A stretch of DNA of 64,000 nt from Microcaldota archaeon (GTDB lineage: Archaea > Micrarchaeota > Micrarchaeia > Micrarchaeales > CABMGC01): NCBI GenBank assembly GCA_021850625.1, contig JAJZLJ010000002.1:1-64000 (forward strand), given 5' to 3'. The translations under genes and the position numbers were made by a program. The notes under the pieces were generated by a model, which saw only the letters and a list, made by a program, of their open reading frames with translations, was not told the origin of the DNA and searched no databases. Positions 1-9,033 of the stretch are shown here, piece after piece (the stretch's first letter is position 1; every line of letters starts with the position of its first letter).

Positions 1-956
1 TTGCCTATCTTTAGAAAGTTCCTTTCAAAATACCGTTCAAAACTCTCAAATCTATTTTCTTTTACTGCAAGAAAAGCTGCACGCGGCTCGCCCCATATAG
101 GTACCTCAAGGAAGCTATTGAATTCGCTTTTCGGGGTAAATACGTTGTTGTCCTCCTGTGTGACTTTTACATGGCCGTGATCCGAGGTTACTACTATATC
201 GAAGCCATTCTCTTTTGCAGGCTTAAATAGAACCTTGGTGATAGATTGTAGCATAGTGTATAAGCTCTGTTCTACCTCCAATGAAGAAGGATCATATTGA
301 TGCTCCATGGTGTCAAGAGTGTCGCAGTATGCCAATACATAATCTACGTCGTCTGTACTCATGAGCTTAGTGATTTTGACGAGCATATCATCAAATGTGA
401 GATATGGAACTATATCTGCTGGACCGAGGGTTGCTACGCTGAGGCCAGATCCAACTAGATTTTTAGGTGTTAAAAAGATAGCTTTCTTGTTCCTAGCTTT
501 TATATTGCCCATAAGCTTTCCTTTCGGGTATAAATCCAATGGATTGATTTTTAGCTTAGGTCCCATCGAATCCATAGCAGATGTCATATAAAGAGAGTTT
601 ATTATCACTCCAGATTCTTTGATAAACAGATTAGTGCCTATTAATCCATGTTCTGCAGGTGTAATCCCTCCGTAAATACTACTTAAAATATTTATAGTTG
701 TAGATGGAAATAAAGTGGTAACCTTCTTATTTTCAAACTTGACCATATTCTTTTTTAGTTCCTGAGTTTTCGAGGTGACTCTTTCAAGTAAATTATAACC
801 AAGTCCATCAATCAGAATGAGAACTTTTCTTTGACTCTTACCTACCAATCCTCCATTAGTCCCGTCTCCTATTTGTTTGCTTGCCTCAAAACTGCTATTC
901 TTAAAGTCAGGCAGAATGAAACCCTCTTCTTTAAGCTCTGATAATATCGATGCCAT
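1..956 (-). CDS. Type I phosphodiesterase / nucleotide pyrophosphatase family protein (C-terminus outside window)
   Basis: The frame is open from ATG at 956 to the window edge (318 codons), so the C-terminus is missing. Residues near 47-54 read LILIDGLG, the first metal-binding Asp loop of the alkaline phosphatase superfamily. FPSTT near 83-87 supplies the Thr nucleophile. DTLDTMEH near 212-219 and SDHGH near 258-262 supply the remaining Asp and His metal ligands. This order is typical of PF01663 phosphodiesterases acting on nucleotide or lipid phosphodiesters. No signal peptide is visible, so it is probably cytoplasmic. The substrate cannot be told from sequence. It is divergent from the nuo operon across about 190 nt. 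Confidence 0.8.
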   Translation of the reverse strand, partial: MASILSELKEEGFILPDFKNSSFEASKQIGDGTNGGLVGKSQRKVLILIDGLGYNLLERVTSKTQELKKNMVKFENKKVTTLFPSTTINILSSIYGGITPAEHGLIGTNLFIKESGVIINSLYMTSAMDSMGPKLKINPLDLYPKGKLMGNIKARNKKAIFLTPKNLVGSGLSVATLGPADIVPYLTFDDMLVKITKLMSTDDVDYVLAYCDTLDTMEHQYDPSSLEVEQSLYTMLQSITKVLFKPAKENGFDIVVTSDHGHVKVTQEDNNVFTPKSEFNSFLEVPIWGEPRAAFLAVKENRFESFERYFERNFLKIG

Positions 957-1142
957 ATAATCTTTTAAAACCTGCTTAATTAAATACTTACTTCGCCGCT
1001 TTGAATACTTTGAAATTTACTTTTATCTCAACCATAAATGGCGTTGGATTTCCAGCTCACGTAATTAACTAAGCAAAATTGAGGGTAAAAGCGTAACAAT
1101 AATAAAAGATAACAATATTAACTTATTCTTCTAGTTATATGC
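957..1142. other. Divergent intergenic region before the nuo operon
   Basis: AT-rich spacer of 186 nt between the divergent phosphodiesterase and nuoA. It must hold both promoters. I see no clear hairpin, repeat or RNA gene, and no strong Shine-Dalgarno before nuoA, so nuoA may be leaderless. Confidence 0.5.
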
Positions 1143-1520
1143 ATGGCATTTGGCTACGTTGCTATTATAATATTTATTGCTTTTTCAGTATTTATACCAG
1201 CTTCATTAGTACTTAGTTCAATGTTATTAGGATCCAAAAAAAAGCAAAATAAGGTTTCGGGGCTCAATTTTGAAAGTGCAGAGGCAAGTATAGGCTCAAG
1301 GATCTCTATAATGTCAGAGTACTTTCATTACTTTACTGGATTCTTAGCCTTTGAGGTGGTTGTTGCACTTGTACTTGCATGGGCATATGTTGCAAGAGGT
1401 ATTCAATTTACAGACAATATTTATTTCTTAGTTATGTTGTTATTATGTATGATTTTAGAGGTATTTGTTATGCTTTTTGCATTGAAGCGTTTTTGGAGAG
1501 TAGGTGAGTATTTTGAATGA
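1143..1520 (+). CDS. nuoA: NADH-quinone oxidoreductase subunit A
   Basis: 125-residue protein with three hydrophobic segments (about 3-28, 62-85, 92-114), the size and topology of NuoA/ND3. The family's acidic loop between the first two helices is present in diverged form (FESAEASIG near 43-51). NuoA sits at the junction of the hydrophilic arm and the membrane arm of complex I, beside the quinone chamber. It is the first gene of an operon in the order A-B-C-D-H-I-J-K-L-N. The gene ends 8 nt inside nuoB, which implies translational coupling. The assignment rests on size, topology and position, because this subunit is poorly conserved. Confidence 0.85.
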   Translation: MAFGYVAIIIFIAFSVFIPASLVLSSMLLGSKKKQNKVSGLNFESAEASIGSRISIMSEYFHYFTGFLAFEVVVALVLAWAYVARGIQFTDNIYFLVMLLLCMILEVFVMLFALKRFWRVGEYFE

Positions 1521-2067
1521 TGATGTACAACTCAACGCAAGACAAGAGATGGATATGTTAGTTGCTGACTCGCTTAAAAAAAGCAAGGCAAAGCCAAATG
1601 TGGCTTTTGCAAAACTGTCTGATTTGAGCAAGGTAATGTCTAAAGGTATTGTAGAATGGTCAAGGGTAAATTCATTATGGCCGCTGCAATTTGGACTAGC
1701 TTGCTGCGCCATGGAGCTTATGGATTTTGGTTCTGCAAGAGTGGATGCTGAAAGAAAGGGTTTTCTGCTTTTTAGAGCTACGCCAAGGCAAGCGGATGTT
1801 ATGCTCGTTGCAGGATGGGTTACAAAATCAATGGTTCCAGAAGTAAAAAGGCTTTATGAACAGATGTCGCAGCCAAGATATGTGATAGCTTTTGGAGAAT
1901 GCGCAACATGTGGAGGACCGTGGTGGGAAAGTTATAATATAATAAAGGGAATAGATCAGGTTCTTCCTGTAGATGTGTATGTTGCGGGATGCCCTCCAAG
2001 ACCGGAAAATCTTTTCTCCGCGCTTATGAAATTACAGAAAAAGGTAGGTGGAAAAATTGAATATTAA
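1513..2067 (+). CDS. nuoB: NADH-quinone oxidoreductase subunit B
   Basis: Carries cluster N2, the [4Fe-4S] centre that reduces quinone. All four ligands are visible: the tandem Cys pair in GLACCAMEL (about 64-65), the Cys in GECATCGG (about 130 or 133) and the Cys in AGCPPRPE (about 160). I chose TTG at 1513 because AGGTGA lies 5-6 nt upstream; an in-frame GTG at 1504 would add three residues but sits inside that Shine-Dalgarno. The gene overlaps the nuoA end by 8 nt and the nuoC start by about 11 nt. Length matches small bacterial and archaeal NuoB/FpoB. Confidence 0.95.
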   Translation: MNDDVQLNARQEMDMLVADSLKKSKAKPNVAFAKLSDLSKVMSKGIVEWSRVNSLWPLQFGLACCAMELMDFGSARVDAERKGFLLFRATPRQADVMLVAGWVTKSMVPEVKRLYEQMSQPRYVIAFGECATCGGPWWESYNIIKGIDQVLPVDVYVAGCPPRPENLFSALMKLQKKVGGKIEY

Positions 2068-2422
2068 AAGAGAGCTGCTTTTGGGCACAGTTAAAAAAAT
2101 GCACGAAGAAGGTTATGATTATTTAGTTAAAATAACAGCAGTTGATTATGTAAAAACTCTGGAGGTGGTTTATATATTAAGAAATTTGAACCTGAACAAA
2201 GACGAGCTTCTTGAGGTTACCATAACTCCTGAAGACGCATGGATAAATAGTATAATTGAAATTTATAAAGCTGCAGAATGGTATGAACGTGAATTGCAAG
2301 AGATGTTTGGAATAAAAATTAAAGATAAAAAACTTAAAAAGTTGCTACTTGAAAAATGGGACGGTAAGGGTTATCCACTGAGAAAAAACTTTCTTTGGAA
2401 TAAACCATATGAAAAAGTGTAG
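2057..2422 (+). CDS. nuoC: NADH-quinone oxidoreductase subunit C (30 kDa)
   Basis: Hydrophilic-arm subunit of complex I. The signature near the C-terminus is recognisable: EWYERELQEMFGI around 76-88, followed by GYPLRKNF. At about 121 residues it is shorter than typical NuoC (150-200), with most of the loss at the N-terminus. TTG at 2057 is preferred because GGTG lies six bases upstream, the same layout as nuoB; GTG at 2048 is the alternative. It overlaps nuoB and is two bases from nuoD, so all four genes are probably translated from one message. Confidence 0.88.
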   Translation: MNIKRELLLGTVKKMHEEGYDYLVKITAVDYVKTLEVVYILRNLNLNKDELLEVTITPEDAWINSIIEIYKAAEWYERELQEMFGIKIKDKKLKKLLLEKWDGKGYPLRKNFLWNKPYEKV

Positions 2423-2424
2423 TT

Positions 2425-3525
2425 ATGGCTTTGACTCGAATAAATATAGGTCCTGTTCATCCAAGCACGCATGGAGTTGCTAGGCTTGTTGTAGATTTAG
2501 ATGGAGACACTATAGTAAAGGTAGAACCGCATGTTGGTTATCTACATAGAGGCGTTGAGAAACTTGTAGAGACAAGAATGTACATGCAAAACCCACCATA
2601 TATGGAAAAGATAGATTATGTTGCCCCTATGTCAGTAGATGAACTTTATGTCGCTACTGTTGAGAAGGCAATGGGAATAGAGGTAAGTGAAAAGGCAGCA
2701 TATGCACGTATGATATTACTTGAACTTCAGAGGATAGCAAGCCACTTATTTTGGATAGGAAGCGTGACAAACGATCTTGGACAGTCCTTCACTGGATTTA
2801 TGTGGGGCTTTAGAGACAGAGATGTTATTCTAAGATTGCTTGAAGAAGCTACCGGACAGAGAATGTTTTATGTTAATATGCGTCTTGGAGGAGTTACGCG
2901 AGAGTTTCCAGAAGATTTTGAGTCTAATGTTTTAAACGCTATGAAGTATATGGAAAAGCGCATTAAAAGCTATGAAAACTTTATAGAAAAAAACCCGATT
3001 TTTATTCAAAGAATGAAGGGGGTAGGAGTTTTGAGAATAGAAGATGCAATAAATTTGGGTGTCACAGGCCACGTATTAAGGGCTTCAGGGGTAAAATATG
3101 ATGTAAGAAAGAATAATCCATATTATCAATATGAAACACTTAATTTTCATACTAAAATCTTAAGTTATGGAGATAATTTATCTAGATATAGAGTAAGAAT
3201 AATGGAGATTGAAGAGAGTATTAGAATAATAAGAGATTCTTTTTTCAAGCTGCAAAGTGCACAGGGAAGCATGGTTGGAATGCCCGTAAAACTAATTTCT
3301 CCAAAGCCAATCAATAAGATATCGATCGTTAATAGGGAGTTACCGAGAGGAGAAGGCTTGATGTATATGGTTGCAGAAGATCAAAAACCGTATAGACTTT
3401 CTATGAGGGCTCCCACTTTTATAAATCTTTCCGCTTTAAACCACATTGCAAGAGGGCATAGACTTTCAGACTTGTTTGCTATCTTTGCAACATTAGATTT
3501 AGTGATGGCTGATGTCGATAGATAG
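2425..3525 (+). CDS. nuoD: NADH-quinone oxidoreductase subunit D (49 kDa)
   Basis: Quinone-site subunit of complex I, related to the large subunit of NiFe hydrogenases. The N-terminus carries INIGPVHPSTHGVARL, whose His residues (about 12 and 16) lie in the quinone pocket. HVGYLHRGVEK near 41-51 and the C-terminal LDLVMADVDR, in the usual position, complete the family pattern. Hydrogenase NiFe Cys ligands are absent, so it is a Nuo/Fpo-type subunit. At 366 residues it is close to archaeal FpoD. It overlaps nuoH by 14 nt. Confidence 0.96.
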   Translation: MALTRINIGPVHPSTHGVARLVVDLDGDTIVKVEPHVGYLHRGVEKLVETRMYMQNPPYMEKIDYVAPMSVDELYVATVEKAMGIEVSEKAAYARMILLELQRIASHLFWIGSVTNDLGQSFTGFMWGFRDRDVILRLLEEATGQRMFYVNMRLGGVTREFPEDFESNVLNAMKYMEKRIKSYENFIEKNPIFIQRMKGVGVLRIEDAINLGVTGHVLRASGVKYDVRKNNPYYQYETLNFHTKILSYGDNLSRYRVRIMEIEESIRIIRDSFFKLQSAQGSMVGMPVKLISPKPINKISIVNRELPRGEGLMYMVAEDQKPYRLSMRAPTFINLSALNHIARGHRLSDLFAIFATLDLVMADVDR

Positions 3526-4516
3526 TATACTTAAGTATTTTTACTCCGGATTAAACTCACCGGACTTATTGACAAATATACTTTTTATTATAGTATATAC
3601 AATAATAATCTCATTACTTGTATCTGTATTTGCATATTTATTCGGATGGGTTGAAAGAAAACTTATAGCAAAGTCACAGTATAGGCATGGACCTACGTAT
3701 GTAGGAAAGTATGGAATCTTTCAGAATCTTGCCGACCTTATAAAACTCATAACTAAGCAAAAAGTAGTTCCAGAAAATGCAGATGTTTTACTTCTTAATA
3801 TTGCACCAATTCTTTTAGTAGGCATTACAATTTTAGTGATATTACTTATTCCATTCTCATCTTATCTTCAAGCTACAAATTTTGGATTAGGACTTTTAAC
3901 TGTTTTTGTTTTGCTAGGTTTTACACCATTATTGCTATTTGTAGCTGGATATGCAAGCGGCGGTAAGTTTGCCCAGATAGGCGCACAGAGATCTGTCCTT
4001 ATGCTAGTAAGCTATGAAATACCTATGATATTTGTCATAGCAACTGTAGGTTTTGCAGCAGGCAGCTATAGCTTAAGCGGAATAGTAAACATGCAAAGCA
4101 ACTTATTTTATGCATTTTTAATGCCGCTTGGATTAGTTATATTCTTTATAGCAATGCTTGCAGAGTTGGAACGCTCTCCTTTTGACTTAAGAGAGGCCGA
4201 TTCAGAACTTATTGCAGGTTGGCTTACCGATATAAGCGCGCCGTATTATGCTCTTGCACTTATGCTCGATTATATGAGAATGTTTATGGGATCATTACTT
4301 ATAGTGATCCTTTTCTTTGGAGGATGGAGCGGACCAATATTGCCAGGAATAGTATGGCTCATACTAAAGGCAGTTATAGTTTCATTGTTTATTATTTTAA
4401 TAAGAGTATCATTAGTTAGAATGCGTATAGACAAGATATTAAAAGTAGGATGGATGTATCTACTTCCATTGGCATTGATAAACCTTTTAATAACGTTTAT
4501 TATTGTAATAAGATAG
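3512..4516 (+). CDS. nuoH: NADH-quinone oxidoreductase subunit H
   Basis: 334-residue membrane protein with about eight hydrophobic helices. The most conserved loop of the family is present near 46-85: WVERKLIAKSQYRHGP, VGKYG, then NLADLIKL. The second signature, AELERSPFDLREADSEL, lies near 215-231 and contains the charged residues that couple quinone reduction to proton movement. NuoH is the membrane anchor for the quinone chamber. ATG at 3512 lies inside the end of nuoD, in an alternative frame, again indicating coupled translation. Confidence 0.96.
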   Translation: MSIDSILKYFYSGLNSPDLLTNILFIIVYTIIISLLVSVFAYLFGWVERKLIAKSQYRHGPTYVGKYGIFQNLADLIKLITKQKVVPENADVLLLNIAPILLVGITILVILLIPFSSYLQATNFGLGLLTVFVLLGFTPLLLFVAGYASGGKFAQIGAQRSVLMLVSYEIPMIFVIATVGFAAGSYSLSGIVNMQSNLFYAFLMPLGLVIFFIAMLAELERSPFDLREADSELIAGWLTDISAPYYALALMLDYMRMFMGSLLIVILFFGGWSGPILPGIVWLILKAVIVSLFIILIRVSLVRMRIDKILKVGWMYLLPLALINLLITFIIVIR

Positions 4517-4537
4517 GATATGGATAAGGTGTAAGAT

Positions 4538-4900
4538 TTGATAGAACCGGTCATAGAAACAATAAAGGCAATTGGAAAAAAACGTTTTACTGTTGAATTT
4601 CCAGAAGAAAAAGAATCATTGCCTGATAACTATAGATCTATGTTTAAATTAGACATTGAGACGTGTATAAGCTGCTCTGCGTGTGCAAGAATATGCCCAA
4701 ACGACACTATAACAATGGTCGGTATAATTACTGATAAGGGGGAAAAGGTTATGCCACAAATAGGCATTGAAAGATGTTTATTTTGTGCTCTGTGTGCAGA
4801 GGTCTGCCCTCCTAAATGCCTTACGCTTACAAAGAATTTCGAGGTTTTAGATGTTTACGATAAACGAGAGTTGATTAAAAGACCCGAGGAACTAGAGTAG
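4538..4900 (+). CDS. nuoI: NADH-quinone oxidoreductase subunit I (2x[4Fe-4S])
   Basis: 120-residue ferredoxin-like subunit with two complete CxxCxxCxxxCP motifs: CISCSACARICP near 42-53 and CLFCALCAEVCP near 80-91. These bind clusters N6a and N6b, which pass electrons towards N2 in NuoB. The start is TTG at 4538, with AAGGTG six bases upstream. In an assembly lacking NuoEFG this subunit is the probable docking point for the external electron donor. It lies between nuoH and nuoJ as in most operons. Confidence 0.95.
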   Translation: MIEPVIETIKAIGKKRFTVEFPEEKESLPDNYRSMFKLDIETCISCSACARICPNDTITMVGIITDKGEKVMPQIGIERCLFCALCAEVCPPKCLTLTKNFEVLDVYDKRELIKRPEELE

Positions 4901-4905
4901 AGAAT

Positions 4906-5382
4906 ATGATAGATACAATATTTTTTGGAATTATCTCTGCGATTATGATAGCCTCAGGAGTATTAGTATTTTATCAGAAAAGTATAATGAGAGCAGTAAT
5001 AGCGCTCACAGTAGCCTTTACCTCAAGTGCGATTATTTTCTTTATTTTAGGACAGGCTTTCATAGCGTTACTACAACTCTTTGTTTTTGTAGGAGGACTT
5101 TCTACATATCTTATAGTGGCTGTGTCGTCAGAGTATAAAAAAATAAACCTGAAAGGATTTATCAGATTATGCATAGTTGCCATCCTTGTCTGTGCTGGAA
5201 TGATGCTACTCTTATTTAAAGCAACTTTTAATACGTCACAAGCTGCAGAAAGCATGAGTTCATTCTTTATCGAGGTATTTCAATCATACTTTCCAATAAT
5301 ATTTATGGCTTTGGTAATGCTGTTTCTTACTGCAATAGGCAGTGTTATAGTAATAAGAAGATTTGTAAAGCTGGTTACATGA
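4906..5382 (+). CDS. nuoJ: NADH-quinone oxidoreductase subunit J
   Basis: 158-residue protein with four to five hydrophobic helices, matching NuoJ/ND6 in size and in its place between nuoI and nuoK. The glycine-containing helix (FVFVGGLSTYLIVAV near 59-73) corresponds to the mobile TM3 helix of ND6 that links quinone chemistry to pumping. It overlaps nuoK by four bases (ATGA). Sequence conservation in the family is low, so gene order carries much of the assignment. Confidence 0.88.
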   Translation: MIDTIFFGIISAIMIASGVLVFYQKSIMRAVIALTVAFTSSAIIFFILGQAFIALLQLFVFVGGLSTYLIVAVSSEYKKINLKGFIRLCIVAILVCAGMMLLLFKATFNTSQAAESMSSFFIEVFQSYFPIIFMALVMLFLTAIGSVIVIRRFVKLVT

Positions 5383-5690
5383 TAGGATTATTTTATGTTA
5401 TAGGTGTTTCAATTGCTATGTTTGGTATAGGCATAGCGGCCATAGGATTCGAAAAAAACTTTGTAACGATAATGCTTGCTATAGAGCTTATTTTCATGGC
5501 GAGCACAATAGCAGTTGTAGGATTTTTTGAGTATGCCCAGCCTTTATCCGGGGCTGGAGCTTTCATTAGCATAGTTAGCATCTGGGCTGTTGCTGCAGTA
5601 GAGGTAATAACGCTGATAGCATTTTATGTTTACATGAAGGCTAGAGGCTTTGATTTTGATGTAAGCCTTTTATCAAAACTTAAGTGGTAA
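5379..5690 (+). CDS. nuoK: NADH-quinone oxidoreductase subunit K
   Basis: 103-residue, three-helix protein, the standard NuoK/ND4L size. The family pattern is clear: IGIAAIGFEKNFVTIMLAIEL near 17-37, with the membrane-embedded Glu of helix 2 (IELIF, about 36) and a further acidic residue in helix 3 (AAVEVITLIAF). These Glu residues belong to the proton path of complex I. The ATG overlaps the nuoJ stop. Confidence 0.93.
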   Translation: MIGLFYVIGVSIAMFGIGIAAIGFEKNFVTIMLAIELIFMASTIAVVGFFEYAQPLSGAGAFISIVSIWAVAAVEVITLIAFYVYMKARGFDFDVSLLSKLKW

Positions 5691-5693
5691 TAA

Positions 5694-7457
5694 ATGCAAG
5701 CGTTAATACTTTTACTTCCTTTGCTCTTTGCCATAGCTGCAGTACGTTTTGTAAGAAAAGACTATACGCGATATATAGCATTAATAGGAAGTTTGACAAG
5801 TCTAGTTTTACTTGTTTTTATAAGCAGTGGCAGCTATACAATACAGTTACTTAATTTAGGAAGTTATTCATTACAAATTTCGACTAATATAGCAGGAATA
5901 AACCTTATGTTGCTTGGAATAGTATTGGGCATAGCTCCGTTAGTAATATTTTACTCCTTTGGATATATGAATATAAGAAGCGAGCAGAGACGTTTTTACA
6001 TAGAGATTTTAGCCTTTGAAGCTGCAATGCTGCTTTTCGCAATGAGTTATAGCTTTATTACCCTTTTTATAGCTTGGGAGTTTCTCAGTCTCACTAGTTA
6101 TATGCTGATAGGATTTTGGTATGAAAAAGAGAGCGCAAATAAAGCAGCTAGAAAGGCTATAACTACCGTTTTCATAGGGGATATTTGTATACTTGCAGTT
6201 ATAGCCATAATACTTTCGATTGCAGGTACAGTAAACTTTAATAGCGCGTTTGCTGCTTTGCAGACACGCCCTGGAATAGATGCTATCGTAGCAGTTTTGA
6301 TGATTATAGCTATCTTTACTAAATCTGCACAGTTTCCATTTAGTGAGTGGCTTCCAGATGCAATGGAAGGCCCAACGCCTGTATCTGCATTTCTTCACTC
6401 AAGCACAATGGTGAAAGCAGGCATATTTGCATTTGTCATACTTCTTCCTATTTTTTCTCAAGTAGGATTTAATTCTTTCATATTTTATATAGCTTTTATA
6501 ACTGTTGTTCTAGCTACGCTCAATGCATTGAAGGAAAAGCATGTTAAACGAATAATAGCCTATTCGACAGTGCAGGAACTTGGGCTCATGATGCTCGCTA
6601 TAAGTGCTGGTGCAGTAGCTGCAGGGGTATACTTTTTCTTTGCGCAGAGTTTTTACAAGGTTCTTTTATTTTTTAGTTCAGGAGCTATAATGGAAGCTAC
6701 AGAAAAGACAAGTATAGATGAAACCTCTGGACTTAAAGTAAACAAGATAGTTTATATCTCTACGTTGTTTGGAATTCTTGCTCTTGCAGGATTCATACCT
6801 TTTGATGGATTTTTTGCCAGCATAGGAATAGGAGCATCGTTTGCCGGAAATATTTTTATATTTGCAATTTTAAGCATAATTGGAATGTTTACAAGTATAT
6901 ACGCATTTAGATGGATGTTCCTTAATAGTAAAAAAGCGTCCCCAGCTACAATTACAAGATACACCTCAATGCCAAAAAGCATGGTATACAGTATGGTAAT
7001 AAGCGCCATACTTACCTTAATAGCATCTGCGGGATTTTTTTATCTTGGAACATTTTTATTTGGAAATGTTTATAATGGAATCGGAGTTGCCGCACTGAAT
7101 ACCACAGATATTTTAATTGAAAGTTTGATTGCCATAATAGGATTAATAATAGCGTATATTATTTATAAAAAAGCTCTGCGTATAAACTCAACTTTTCTTT
7201 CAGAGGTTATGAACAATGGTGTCATAGTTAATAAAGCTTACGAATACTTTGCAGCAGGTCTTTATGGAATTGCTGAGGGTGCATTTCTTTTTGAAGAAAG
7301 TTTGAGCAGACTTTTAGATAGCTTTGGAATTATGTTTATCGATATTGCAAAACTAATTAGGAAAGCTTCAGTAGGAGACATAAATCTTTATGCAATAATG
7401 CTAGCTGTCGGGATTATAATACTTTTTGTCTTTGTATATATTATCAGTGGTGTATGA
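5694..7457 (+). CDS. nuoL: NADH-quinone oxidoreductase subunit L
   Basis: 587-residue antiporter-like distal subunit. The core motif KSAQFPFSEWLPDAMEGPTP followed by SAFLHSSTMVKAG (about 204-238) holds the pumping Lys and the broken helix. FIAWEFLSLTSYMLIGFW (about 124-141) holds the conserved Glu of TM5. The C-terminal 100 residues contain an amphipathic stretch (AYEYFAAGLYGIAEG...) and a last TM helix, consistent with the long lateral helix HL that clamps NuoM and NuoN. Four bases separate it from nuoK, and nuoN starts at its stop codon. Confidence 0.95.
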   Translation: MQALILLLPLLFAIAAVRFVRKDYTRYIALIGSLTSLVLLVFISSGSYTIQLLNLGSYSLQISTNIAGINLMLLGIVLGIAPLVIFYSFGYMNIRSEQRRFYIEILAFEAAMLLFAMSYSFITLFIAWEFLSLTSYMLIGFWYEKESANKAARKAITTVFIGDICILAVIAIILSIAGTVNFNSAFAALQTRPGIDAIVAVLMIIAIFTKSAQFPFSEWLPDAMEGPTPVSAFLHSSTMVKAGIFAFVILLPIFSQVGFNSFIFYIAFITVVLATLNALKEKHVKRIIAYSTVQELGLMMLAISAGAVAAGVYFFFAQSFYKVLLFFSSGAIMEATEKTSIDETSGLKVNKIVYISTLFGILALAGFIPFDGFFASIGIGASFAGNIFIFAILSIIGMFTSIYAFRWMFLNSKKASPATITRYTSMPKSMVYSMVISAILTLIASAGFFYLGTFLFGNVYNGIGVAALNTTDILIESLIAIIGLIIAYIIYKKALRINSTFLSEVMNNGVIVNKAYEYFAAGLYGIAEGAFLFEESLSRLLDSFGIMFIDIAKLIRKASVGDINLYAIMLAVGIIILFVFVYIISGV

Positions 7458-8825
7458 TTGATTTCTTTCTATATTTTTGGAATTTTATGTGCTGGACTCC
7501 TTTTTGGAGATTTACTTCTTGCAATTTTCTCTATTAAGAGGGTGCAGCTTGCTTTTAATCTGTTTATACTGGGAATTATAGGAATTATTATAATTTATAT
7601 TTACTATACAGGATCCTCTGCATCTATTTTAAACATAATATCATTCAATCCATTTTCTGAATTCTTCGCCCTTTTATTTACAGTAGGAGTTGCACTTATT
7701 AATCTTATTTATTACTCATTTGCAGATGATTATCGTGAGTTGTCACTTCTGCTTACTTTTTCCTTGATTGGAATGTATGTAGTGGCATTTTCAAGCACTA
7801 TACCTGGAATCTTTATAGGTCTTGAACTAATGAGCATACCGACTGTTTTCTCTGTTTTGCTTTCCAAAAAAAGCCTTGAAGCAGCTACCAAACTCTTTAT
7901 TATAGCGGCAATATCAATAGCTATCTTTTCATTTGCTATGGCAATAAATTATGGAGGTTCAGGTGCTATAAATCTAATTGAAAGCCAATATTCCACCATC
8001 TTGCTTATTGCGGTAATACTGTTCATAGTGTCGTTAGGTTTTGAAGCCTCTATTTTTCCATTTAATGTTTTGATACCTGATATTTATGAAGGTTCTCCAG
8101 CGTATATAACTGCATTACTTGGAGGTATTAATAAAAAAGTAGGCTTTGCTGCTTTGTTGCAAATACTAATACTTGTGTTTATAGTTTATCATTCTGCGTT
8201 CATAGTAATAGCAATATTATCGGTATTTACTATGTTTTACGGAAATATAGGAGCACTTATGCAAAAAAATCTGAAAAGGATTATGGCCTACTCATCGATA
8301 TCACAAGCAGGATATATACTTATTGGAATAGCAGTAGCGACATCGTATAGCATAAGCGGATCATTATTTCAGATCTTTGCGCATACTTTTATTTTTATAG
8401 GTATTTTAGCCATTATGGCTGTTTTGGAAAAAAGAAATATCTCTACCATAGACGGACTTTCAGGACTTAGCGAGAAAAACCAGTTTATAGCTTTTGCATT
8501 GGTATTATTTATGTTATCATTAGTAGGTCTTCCATTAACCACCGGTTTTGTTGGAAAGGTTCTAATATTTCTTGGCGCTGTTTCTGCCGGGCTTGCAATA
8601 CTTGCATTTCTTGGAATAATAAATAGCATAATATCACTATATTATTATTTGCGCATGATACTAGCTATTTATTCGAAAGGAGAAAAAGTACAGATGATAA
8701 TTGTTGATAATTATGTTTTATCTGTAATAATCATATGCTTAGCTATTACTATACTTTTTGGTGTGTTTCCACAACTAATGCTTGGAATGATTAACAATGC
8801 TGCAGCATATCTTTTGCATTTGTAG
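7458..8825 (+). CDS. nuoN: NADH-quinone oxidoreductase subunit N
   Basis: 455-residue antiporter-like membrane subunit. FEASIFPFNVLIPDIYEGSP and the following LLGGINKKVGFAAL (about 195-232) match the NuoN form of the antiporter core, with Lys in the broken helix. MIGLELMSIP-type sequence near 117-126 provides the TM5 Glu. The start is TTG at 7458, immediately after the nuoL stop, with GGTG five bases upstream. In most operons nuoM lies between nuoL and nuoN; here it is missing from that slot and lies convergently just downstream. Confidence 0.93.
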   Translation: MISFYIFGILCAGLLFGDLLLAIFSIKRVQLAFNLFILGIIGIIIIYIYYTGSSASILNIISFNPFSEFFALLFTVGVALINLIYYSFADDYRELSLLLTFSLIGMYVVAFSSTIPGIFIGLELMSIPTVFSVLLSKKSLEAATKLFIIAAISIAIFSFAMAINYGGSGAINLIESQYSTILLIAVILFIVSLGFEASIFPFNVLIPDIYEGSPAYITALLGGINKKVGFAALLQILILVFIVYHSAFIVIAILSVFTMFYGNIGALMQKNLKRIMAYSSISQAGYILIGIAVATSYSISGSLFQIFAHTFIFIGILAIMAVLEKRNISTIDGLSGLSEKNQFIAFALVLFMLSLVGLPLTTGFVGKVLIFLGAVSAGLAILAFLGIINSIISLYYYLRMILAIYSKGEKVQMIIVDNYVLSVIIICLAITILFGVFPQLMLGMINNAAAYLLHL

Positions 8826-8838
8826 TTATATGTGATAA

Positions 8839-9033
8839 ATGAATCTGTCAAGGAAAGCTTCAATGTATTTTAACTATAAAACTAAGACATCTTTAATATT
8901 TGCAACCTCTGTCATAAGTGGTCTTGGTATTATTCATTCTATTGCACTAATAGATAGAGTATATATTAGACTGATACATAAACTTGATTTGCAATTTAGG
9001 TATAAAATTAATGTAAAAGCAATGAAGGAATAA
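8839..9033 (+). CDS. Possible small protein of unknown function after nuoN
   Basis: Open frame of 64 codons beginning with ATG, with GTGAT four bases upstream, so it is plausibly translated as a tail of the nuo operon. It has one weakly hydrophobic stretch (SLIFATSVISGLGIIHSIAL near 18-37) and a basic C-terminus. Its last 26 bases overlap the 3' end of the convergent nuoM. I recognise no family. It may be spurious. Confidence 0.3.
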   Translation: MNLSRKASMYFNYKTKTSLIFATSVISGLGIIHSIALIDRVYIRLIHKLDLQFRYKINVKAMKE